Part shown: piece by piece, positions 7,399 through 13,693 of the stretch
How the letters are laid out: each line of letters opens with the position of its first letter
Numbering within the stretch: position 1 is the first letter of the stretch
Assembly: GCA_937902995.1 (NCBI GenBank)
Contig: CALEKY010000117.1
Span: 1 to 21,197, forward strand
DNA from: an uncultured Sinobacteraceae bacterium
GTDB taxonomy: Bacteria; Pseudomonadota; Gammaproteobacteria; Steroidobacterales; Steroidobacteraceae
Length of the DNA: 21,197 nucleotides
Direction: 5' to 3'
The notes under the pieces: generated by a model
Database searches by the model: none
Told to the model about the DNA's origin: nothing
Seen by the model: the letters and a program-made list of their open reading frames with translations, nothing else
Program-made: the position numbers and the translations under genes

Positions 7399-9000
7399 TC
7401 ACGCCTTGGGGGCCGCATCGTTGCCGGAAGGCAGCAATTGCAGGCGGAAATGGTGGGTACGTGCCCCGAACAGCCACAAAGCACCGAAATACACGGCTGC
7501 GCCGCCTGCCACCAACCCAGCGAGCCAGAGGATGCGCCTCGAGGTGGACGCGGCCAGCCAGGCGTCGATTTCGCCGCCAACGGCCCACAAGAACGCTGCC
7601 ATCAGCACGCTCGCCGCGAGAATGCGCGCGAGAATGCCTCGCATGCGGGAATCGCCGTACAAGACGTTCCGCTTGCGCAGCCCCGCGTAAAGCCACGCAG
7701 CATTCAACACGGCGCCGATACCGTTGGAGATCGCGAGCAGCGCATGCATGCCCGGCACCTCACGGCGGTCGAGCACGAACAACGCTGCGATCACGGCGAG
7801 GTTGAGACCCATCGTGACCGCGAGCGCCCTGACTGCAATCCGCACCGGAGCGCGCGTGTCCTGCCGCGCGTAGAAGCCGGGCGCGAGCACCTTGATGAGG
7901 CTCCAACCCAAGAGCGCGAACGAAAACGCCATCAGCGCCGTGCGCGTCATCTCGACATCGAACGCGGTGAATTCGCCGCGGTGGTAGATCGCAACCGTGA
8001 TCGGCCCTGCGAGCACGAACAAGGCGACGGATGCAGGAATCACGATCAGGAATACGACCCGGATCGCCCAAGCAAGCGTGGCCGCAAAATCGTCAGGCGA
8101 CGAACGCGCATGATGCGCAGACAGGCTCGGCAGAATCACCGTGGCCAGCGCGATGCTGAACACGCCGAGCGGAAACTCCACGAGCCGATCGGCCGCATGC
8201 AGCCACGTCATGCTCGCATCGGCGAGAAACGACGCGATGCCCGTGCTCAGCAGAATGCTGAGCTGGCCCATGGAAGACCCTAGGATCGCCGGACCCATGA
8301 GCCGCGCGATACGCCCCACGGCTTCGTGCTGGCGATTCCATTTGAGGCGACGCAACAACCCCAAGCGCAGCAGCGGCGGCAATTGAATCGCCAGCTGCAG
8401 CAAGCCGCCGACGAACACGCCGATCGCCAACGCCAACACGGGACGCTCGAAATGCGGCGCGATCCACGCGGCGAACACAATCGCCGTCAGGTTCATGAGC
8501 ACCGAACCGAAGGCCGGCAGCGCAAATCGCTCGTAGCTGTTCAGAACGCCGGCAGCAAGCGAAGTGAGCGAGACGAACAGGATGTACGGAAACGTCCAAC
8601 GCAGCATCTCCGTCGCGAGCGCGAACTGGCCTGCCTCCTTCGTCACGAATCCCGGCGCGAACACGAGCACGACGATCGGCGCGGCGATCACTCCGATGGC
8701 CGTCACGACGAGCAGCACCACCGCGAGCGTTCCGGCAACCGATTCGACCAAGTCGCGCACGTCCGCCGTCGTTCGCCTTGCCCGATACTCCGCGATGACG
8801 GGCACGAACGCCTGCGCGAATGCGCCCTCGGCGAACAAGCGCCGCAACAGATTCGGAATCTGATTGGCGAGAACAAAGGCCTCGAGCGCCGCCGTGGGGA
8901 TCACGGCGAGCTGCACGATCTCGCGCACCAGCCCGGTGACGCGCGACAGGAACGTCATCGCCCCGACGGCGGCGGTCTTGCGGAAAAAGGCGCGGCTCAT
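7399..9000 (-). CDS. murJ: Lipid II flippase MurJ (MviN family)
   Basis: A polytopic inner-membrane protein that flips the peptidoglycan precursor lipid II to the periplasm. The 533-residue sequence is almost entirely hydrophobic helices, consistent with the 14-helix MOP-superfamily fold. Family blocks include SRVTGLVREIVQLAVIP (about 20-36), NLLRRLFAEGAFAQAFVPV (about 50-68), and the paired basic and acidic residues along the helices. The start MSRAFFRKTAAVG fits the family N terminus. It opens the murJ-ribF-ileS-lspA-ispH cluster and diverges from rpsT, the same relation found in many Gammaproteobacteria. Confidence 0.97.
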   Translation of the reverse strand: MSRAFFRKTAAVGAMTFLSRVTGLVREIVQLAVIPTAALEAFVLANQIPNLLRRLFAEGAFAQAFVPVIAEYRARRTTADVRDLVESVAGTLAVVLLVVTAIGVIAAPIVVLVFAPGFVTKEAGQFALATEMLRWTFPYILFVSLTSLAAGVLNSYERFALPAFGSVLMNLTAIVFAAWIAPHFERPVLALAIGVFVGGLLQLAIQLPPLLRLGLLRRLKWNRQHEAVGRIARLMGPAILGSSMGQLSILLSTGIASFLADASMTWLHAADRLVEFPLGVFSIALATVILPSLSAHHARSSPDDFAATLAWAIRVVFLIVIPASVALFVLAGPITVAIYHRGEFTAFDVEMTRTALMAFSFALLGWSLIKVLAPGFYARQDTRAPVRIAVRALAVTMGLNLAVIAALFVLDRREVPGMHALLAISNGIGAVLNAAWLYAGLRKRNVLYGDSRMRGILARILAASVLMAAFLWAVGGEIDAWLAASTSRRILWLAGLVAGGAAVYFGALWLFGARTHHFRLQLLPSGNDAAPKA

Positions 9001-9160
9001 CGGGCGCTATACCCGTTCGCAGCGAGATTCGCCGCCCAACGGCCGTAGAAAGAAGGTGGACATGCGCCGCAATAGTACGGGACGGCGCCGTCCGGCACCC
9101 GAACGCCCGGCGACTCTGCGAGAAAAAGGCACGGACGGTTCAAGAACGAGGTCGGAGTGC

Positions 9161-9189
9161 TTGCCTTGGACGACTCGCCTCGGCAGAAT
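9161..9189 (+). promoter_or_regulatory. Candidate rpsT promoter
   Basis: TTGCCT (9161-9166, 4 of 6 to TTGACA), a 17-bp spacer, and CAGAAT (9184-9189, 4 of 6 to TATAAT) lie 30 bp before the rpsT start. The -35 hexamer is identical to that of the rplU promoter at 11509-11514, and both spacers contain the word CGCCTCGG. Confidence 0.45.
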
Positions 9190-9218
9190 TCGCGCCTCTT
9201 TTTTGGAGTCCCTCGTCC

Positions 9219-9491
9219 GTGGCCAATACGAAATCAGCCGAAAAGCGCGCTCGTCAGACCGTCAAACGCCGTGCCCGCAACATGGCCGGTCGGTCCAAGT
9301 TCCGCACGGCGATCAAGAACGTCATCAAAGCCGTCGAGGCTGGCAATAAGGAAGAAGCGGTCGCGAAGCTGAAGACCGCAACGCCGATCATCGACTCGGC
9401 CGTCAACAAGGGCCTGATCCACAAGAACAAGGCCGCTCGCCACAAGAGCGAGTTGAACGCACGTGTTAAAGCGCTCGTGACGGCAAGCTGA
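9219..9491 (+). CDS. rpsT: 30S ribosomal protein S20
   Basis: A small, strongly basic protein of the 30S subunit that binds 16S rRNA. The 90 residues begin MANTKSAEKRARQTVKRRARN and contain the family core NKGLIHKNKAARHKSELN. The start is GTG at 9219; GGAG at 9205-9208 is 10 nt upstream and no in-frame ATG could replace it. A non-ATG start is also known for E. coli rpsT, where weak initiation is part of autoregulation by S20; the same mechanism here is inferred. The gene is monocistronic, with its own promoter and a strong terminator 24 bp after the stop. Confidence 0.98.
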   Translation: MANTKSAEKRARQTVKRRARNMAGRSKFRTAIKNVIKAVEAGNKEEAVAKLKTATPIIDSAVNKGLIHKNKAARHKSELNARVKALVTAS

Positions 9492-9514
9492 GCGAGCGAG
9501 TCTGCTTCGAATGA

Positions 9515-9543
9515 CAAAAAACCGGGCCATGCCCGGTTTTTTG
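9515..9543. terminator. Bidirectional rho-independent terminator, rpsT / obgE
   Basis: AAAAAACCGGGC, loop CAT, GCCCGGTTTTTT: a perfect GC stem flanked by A and T tracts. It lies between the convergent rpsT and obgE stops (9491 and 9552), so it can end transcription from both sides. Confidence 0.92.
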
Positions 9544-9551
9544 TTGCCCGT

Positions 9552-10595
9552 CTATTGCTCCGCTGCGGCCGCGGCCTCTTCCGCGTTGAGCTCCTCGATC
9601 CGCCGCATGAGGTCCTGACACAGCTTTTCGGTGCCGATCCTGGCCAGACCCGAGATCCGGTAAACAGGTCCCTTCCAGCGCAATCGCCGCACGATGTCGC
9701 GACAGCGCTTGTCGGCTTCGTCCTCCGGCAATTGATCGATCTTGTTCAGGACGAGCCAGCGCTCCTTCTGAGCAAGCTCAGCGCTGAACTTCTTGAGCTC
9801 GTTGACGATGGCGCGCGCATCCTTCACCGGATCGGCCTCCGGGTCCGGCGGCGCAATGTCGACCAGATGCAACAGCACGCGCGTGCGCTGCAGGTGCTTG
9901 AGGAACCGGATGCCGAGACCGGCCCCCTCGGCGGCGCCTTCGATCAGCCCGGGGATGTCGGCCATCACGAAGCTGCGATGGACACCCACCGAAACGACGC
10001 CCAGATTCGGGTGAAGCGTGGTGAACGGATAGTCCGCGACTTTCGGCTTGGCCGCTGAAACCGCGCGAATGAGCGTCGATTTGCCGGCATTTGGCTGGCC
10101 TAGGAGCCCAACGTCGGCCATCACGCGCATTTCCAGCCGCAAGTCGCGCTTCTCGCCCGGCAGCCCTGGCATGGCCTTCCGCGGCGCGCGGTTCGTGCTG
10201 CTCTTGAAGCGCGTATTACCCCAGCCGCCCTTGCCGCCCTTGGCCACGAGCAACCGCTGACCCGCCTCCATGAGGTCGCCGAGCACCTCTTCGGTGTCCA
10301 CATCGACAACAACCGTGCCGATCGGCACGGGGATCTCGAGATCGACCCCGCTCGCGCCGGTGCGCTCGTTTCCGGAACCCGGCTCGCCGTTCGGCGCCCG
10401 AAATGCACGGTGAAACCGGAAATCGGCGAGCGTGTTGATGCCCGGCGTGGCGACCAGGTAGACGTCGGCGCCCTTCCCGCCGTCTCCACCGTCCGGTCCG
10501 CCGAAGGGAATGAATTTCTCCCGACGAAAGCTCACCGCCCCACGCCCACCGTGGCCCGCTTGGACTTTGATTTCTGCTTCGTCGACGAAACGCAT
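9552..10595 (-). CDS. obgE: Obg family GTPase (CgtA)
   Basis: A ribosome-associated GTPase involved in 50S maturation and stress control. The 347 residues start with the glycine-rich Obg fold (1-158: AGHGGRGAVSFRREKFIP, FGGPDGGDGGKGADVYL, GGKGGWGN). The G domain follows, with G1 GQPNAGKST (166-174), the switch I region YPFTTLHPNLG (189-199), G3 DIPGLIEGAAEG (213-224) and G4 NKID (284-287). A short acidic and alanine-rich tail ends the protein. It is downstream of rplU and rpmA on the same strand, the conserved arrangement, although a terminator and repeats lie in the 190-bp gap after rpmA. Confidence 0.98.
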   Translation of the reverse strand: MRFVDEAEIKVQAGHGGRGAVSFRREKFIPFGGPDGGDGGKGADVYLVATPGINTLADFRFHRAFRAPNGEPGSGNERTGASGVDLEIPVPIGTVVVDVDTEEVLGDLMEAGQRLLVAKGGKGGWGNTRFKSSTNRAPRKAMPGLPGEKRDLRLEMRVMADVGLLGQPNAGKSTLIRAVSAAKPKVADYPFTTLHPNLGVVSVGVHRSFVMADIPGLIEGAAEGAGLGIRFLKHLQRTRVLLHLVDIAPPDPEADPVKDARAIVNELKKFSAELAQKERWLVLNKIDQLPEDEADKRCRDIVRRLRWKGPVYRISGLARIGTEKLCQDLMRRIEELNAEEAAAAAEQ

Positions 10596-10602
10596 TTGCG
10601 AA

Positions 10603-10637
10603 AGGCTACAGGCAACAGGCTAACGGGCGACAGGTTA
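10603..10637. repeat. Heptamer array D1 (CAGGCTA-like units)
   Basis: Just upstream of the obgE start: AGGCTAC, AGGCAAC, AGGCTAA, CGGGCGA, CAGGTTA, a 7-bp step with growing degeneracy. The consensus is close to arrays A and F. It directly abuts a second array of different sequence at 10647. Confidence 0.6.
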
Positions 10638-10646
10638 CCAAGAAGG

Positions 10647-10681
10647 GCGCTGGGCACTGGGCTCTCGGCCTGGGGCGCCCC
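10647..10681. repeat. Heptamer array D2 (GCNCTGG units)
   Basis: Units GCGCTGG, GCACTGG, GCTCTCG, GCCTGGG, GCGCCCC follow each other at 7 bp. The GGGC-rich consensus is closer to array B than to its neighbour D1. Confidence 0.55.
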
Positions 10682-10728
10682 CGTTTGGACACCCACCGAT
10701 TCCCTCGTTTGGACACCCACGAATCCCT
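10682..10728. repeat. Tandem 24/23-bp direct repeat
   Basis: Two adjacent copies beginning CGTTTGGACACCCAC (10682 and 10706) and ending ATTCCCT and AATCCCT. The copies differ by one missing base and one substitution. They lie between array D2 and the rpmA terminator. No function is evident. Confidence 0.8.
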
Positions 10729-10736
10729 CAGCAACA

Positions 10737-10765
10737 AAAAACCCCGGACGAGCCGGGGCTTTTTG
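10737..10765. terminator. Rho-independent terminator after rpmA
   Basis: On the minus strand AGCCCCGG, loop CTCG, TCCGGGGTTTTTT, about 20 bp after the rpmA stop. A-tracts on the other side make it bidirectional. It separates rplU-rpmA from obgE at least partly. Confidence 0.9.
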
Positions 10766-10785
10766 CGCAAATCGGGAGGACGCCC

Positions 10786-11043
10786 TTACTCGGTGACGAC
10801 GCTCACGTACGTGTGCTGCAGGGGGCCCTTCTTGCGGAACAGGACCCGGCCGTCCGCCTTGGCGTACAGCGTGTAGTCCGTGCCCGTACCGACATTGTCG
10901 CCCGCACGATAGACCGAGCCGCGCTGACGCACGATGATGTTGCCGGCAATCACGCGCTCGCCGCCGAACTTCTTGATACCGAGTCGTTTCGACTCTGAAT
11001 CGCGGCCGTTCTTGGTACTGCCGCCTGCCTTTTTGTGTGCCAT
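10786..11043 (-). CDS. rpmA: 50S ribosomal protein L27
   Basis: An 85-residue 50S protein whose N terminus reaches towards the peptidyl transferase centre. The sequence starts MAHKKAGGSTKNGRDSESKR, followed by LGIKKFGGERVIAGNIIVRQRG and VGTGTDYTLYAKADGRVLF, all typical of L27. There is no N-terminal extension of the kind cleaved in Firmicutes. It lies between rplU (80-bp gap filled by heptamer array E) and a strong terminator. Confidence 0.98.
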   Translation of the reverse strand: MAHKKAGGSTKNGRDSESKRLGIKKFGGERVIAGNIIVRQRGSVYRAGDNVGTGTDYTLYAKADGRVLFRKKGPLQHTYVSVVTE

Positions 11044-11084
11044 CGATAAAACCCTCTTCGAAAGACCGCGTTCGCGCCTTCCCG

Positions 11085-11119
11085 GTCACGAATCACGAGT
11101 CACGAATCACGAATCACGT
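11085..11119. repeat. Heptamer array E (RTCACGA x5)
   Basis: Five near-perfect units GTCACGA, ATCACGA, GTCACGA, ATCACGA, ATCACGT start 4 bp after the rplU stop and occupy much of the rplU-rpmA gap. On the coding strand each unit contains TGA (CGTGATT type), giving stops in every frame, as in array C. Confidence 0.8.
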
Positions 11120-11123
11120 CCAG

Positions 11124-11435
11124 TCAGCCGACGATGCTCGTCACCTTGATTTCCGTGTAGGGCTGACGGTGCGTGCCCTGCCGCAGGTAATGCTTGCGGC
11201 GGCGGAATTTGACGATCCGCACCTTGTCGCCCTTGCCGTGGCCCTGAACCGTGGCAATGACCTTGCTACCGCTCAGGTACGGACTACCGACCTTGACGTT
11301 GTCCCCCTCGCCGACGAGGAGCACCTGATCGAACTCGACATTCGAGCCCGGGTCCGCGGCCAGCTTCTCGACGCGCAGGACCGTGCCCTCGCTCACGCGA
11401 TATTGCTTACCACCCGTGGCAATGACGGCATACAT
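11124..11435 (-). CDS. rplU: 50S ribosomal protein L21
   Basis: A 103-residue protein that binds 23S rRNA in the 50S subunit. It starts MYAVIATGGKQYRVSEGTVL and contains DQVLLVGEGDNVKVGSPYL and the basic rRNA-binding KVRIVKFRRRKHYLRQGTHRQ. Length and motifs are ordinary. It opens the rplU-rpmA-obgE cluster, has a good promoter 51-79 bp upstream, and is divergent from ispB, as in many Gammaproteobacteria. Confidence 0.98.
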   Translation of the reverse strand: MYAVIATGGKQYRVSEGTVLRVEKLAADPGSNVEFDQVLLVGEGDNVKVGSPYLSGSKVIATVQGHGKGDKVRIVKFRRRKHYLRQGTHRQPYTEIKVTSIVG

Positions 11436-11485
11436 GATTCGAAGAACTCCAACGGCCGGGAGAACCCCAGCAGAAAAGGCCGCGA

Positions 11486-11514
11486 AGTGTACGGACCGAG
11501 GCGCGTTAAGGCAA
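11486..11514 (-). promoter_or_regulatory. rplU promoter
   Basis: On the minus strand TTGCCT (11509-11514), a 17-bp spacer, and TACACT (11486-11491). It lies 51 bp before the rplU start in the divergent gap with ispB. The -35 matches the rpsT promoter exactly. Confidence 0.6.
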
Positions 11515-11705
11515 CTGTTCGGTCTGCGGCGGTCCGAAAACGGTGATCTACGGCATTTTCTCAGATTTCAGGGACTTCGCTGCATTCATTATCAGCCGAA
11601 GCGACAGACCCACCTTCCCTGCGCCATCGGCTAAAGTACCGCCCCACCAAACAGAGACACTCATCTTTCCGACACGCAGGCCCTGCCCGCACCGAACGCC
11701 TCAGA

Positions 11706-12674
11706 ATGTCCTTCGAATCCGTCAAGCAACTCGTCGCGGACGATCTCCGCGAGGTGGACAGGGTCATCCGCGAACGACTGGCGAGCGACGTCGTGCTCGT
11801 CAATCAAGTGGCAGAGTACATCGTCGGCAGCGGAGGTAAGCGTCTGCGCCCGCTGGTCACGGTCGTCACCGCGCGCGCCTGCGGGTGCAAGGACAATCGG
11901 CATACCGTCGCCGCCGCGGTCATCGAGTTCATCCACACCGCCACACTTCTCCATGACGACGTCGTCGACGGCTCCGAGCTACGCCGCGGCCGCGACACCG
12001 CGAATTCCGTGTGGGGCAACGGTGCAAGCGTGCTGGTGGGCGATTATGTGTACTCGCGCGCGTTCGAAATGATGGTCAGCCTCGGCAGCATGCGAATCAT
12101 GGACGTGATGGCGAGCGCCACGAACAAGATTGCCGAGGGCGAAGTGCTGCAGCTCATGAACGCGCACGACCCGAGCACGACCGAGCAACGCTACTTCGAC
12201 GTCATTTACCGCAAGACGGCCAAGCTCTTCGAAGCCGGTGCGCAAGTCGCCGCCATTCTTGCCGATGCCCCGCCGCACATCGAGCAAGCGATGCTGCGTT
12301 ACGGCAAGCACCTGGGCACGGCCTTCCAGCTCATCGACGATGTACTGGATTACCGCGCCGACCGCGCTGAGCTGGGCAAGAACCTTGGTGACGACCTTGC
12401 GGAGGGCAAGCCGACGCTACCTCTTATATATGCGCTCGCCCACGGCTCGCCCGAACAGCGCAGCATGATCGAGCGCGCCATCGAGCGCGGCAGCACCGCG
12501 GACCTGGAACAGATCACCGCTGCAATTGAATCGACAGGGGGGCTTGCGTACACTGCGCGCCTCGCGCGGCGGGAGGCAGCTGCCGCCATCGAGGCCTTGG
12601 CCGACTTACCCGAATCGGCCCACAAGCAAGCCTTGCGCGAGCTCGCAGATTTCTCGGTGGAACGAACGCATTAG
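11706..12674 (+). CDS. ispB: Octaprenyl-type polyprenyl diphosphate synthase
   Basis: A trans-polyprenyl synthase that extends farnesyl diphosphate with isopentenyl diphosphate to make the side chain of ubiquinone or menaquinone. At 322 residues it shows the IPP-binding GGKRLRP (43-49), the first aspartate-rich motif LLHDDVVD (81-88) and the second, LIDDVLDY (209-216), with GKNLGDDLAEGKPTLPL following. Chain length is set by residues before the first motif (FIHTAT) and is assumed to be C40 from context, not proven. It uses the isoprenoid units made by the IspH of the same window and is divergent from rplU, a conserved pairing. Confidence 0.96.
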   Translation: MSFESVKQLVADDLREVDRVIRERLASDVVLVNQVAEYIVGSGGKRLRPLVTVVTARACGCKDNRHTVAAAVIEFIHTATLLHDDVVDGSELRRGRDTANSVWGNGASVLVGDYVYSRAFEMMVSLGSMRIMDVMASATNKIAEGEVLQLMNAHDPSTTEQRYFDVIYRKTAKLFEAGAQVAAILADAPPHIEQAMLRYGKHLGTAFQLIDDVLDYRADRAELGKNLGDDLAEGKPTLPLIYALAHGSPEQRSMIERAIERGSTADLEQITAAIESTGGLAYTARLARREAAAAIEALADLPESAHKQALRELADFSVERTH

Positions 12675-12675
12675 C

Positions 12676-12710
12676 CAGGCTATAGGCTGTAGTCTGCAGA
12701 CTGTAGCTAG
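12676..12710. repeat. Heptamer array F (YAGGCTR units)
   Basis: Immediately after the ispB stop: CAGGCTA, TAGGCTG, TAGTCTG, CAGACTG, TAGCTAG at 7-bp steps. TAG recurs in three of the five units, so stops fall in all frames. The consensus is close to arrays A and D1. Confidence 0.7.
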
Positions 12711-12715
12711 AGCGG

Positions 12716-12742
12716 GAGTCGCAACGCGCCGCGACTCGTTTT
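12716..12742 (+). terminator. Probable ispB terminator
   Basis: GAGTCGC, an 8-nt loop, GCGACTC, then GTTTTC: a perfect 7-bp stem followed by four Ts, 41 bp after the ispB stop. The T-tract is short, so efficiency is uncertain. Confidence 0.55.
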
Positions 12743-12760
12743 CGATCTGCCTATGCCAAT

Positions 12761-12785
12761 GCCCTGCGCATCGAGTTCGCAGGGC
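12761..12785. repeat. Perfect 8-bp inverted repeat just upstream of tRNA-Pro
   Basis: GCCCTGCG, a 9-nt loop, CGCAGGGC, ending 9 bp before the mature tRNA 5' end. There is no T-tract. It may be a leader hairpin on the pre-tRNA or an operator; nothing in the sequence decides. Confidence 0.6.
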
Positions 12786-12794
12786 AACCCAAAT

Positions 12795-13514
<720 letters not shown>

Positions 13515-13541
<27 letters not shown>

Positions 13542-13691
13542 CTGGCAAGGTTGGCCGCTGAACGCGGTGTTCGACTGACGCCACCTGATGCATCGTTCGT
13601 CGGCGGCGAGTTCGGCGGGGGCGTCAGGCTCTCGGTCATGGCCCCGCTGACCCGTGACGAACTCGACAGAGCATTGCGCACGATAGTCATG
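13515..13691 (+). pseudogene. Fragment resembling the C-terminus of a PLP aminotransferase (MocR/class I type)
   Basis: On the plus strand the open frame reads EKLARLAAERGVRLTPPDAS, then FVGGEFGGGVRLSVMAP and LTRDELDRALRTIV. The order of a helix, a GVxLTPxDA strand, a (G)VRLS strand and a final helix ELxRALRTL is that of the small-domain C-terminus of fold-type I aminotransferases, including MocR-type regulators. No start, ribosome site or upstream part is present: the frame opens at a stop at 13491 and runs into the antisense of the phytase gene. I recognise the pattern by eye only; it may be a chance open frame. Confidence 0.4.
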
Positions 13692-13693
13692 AC

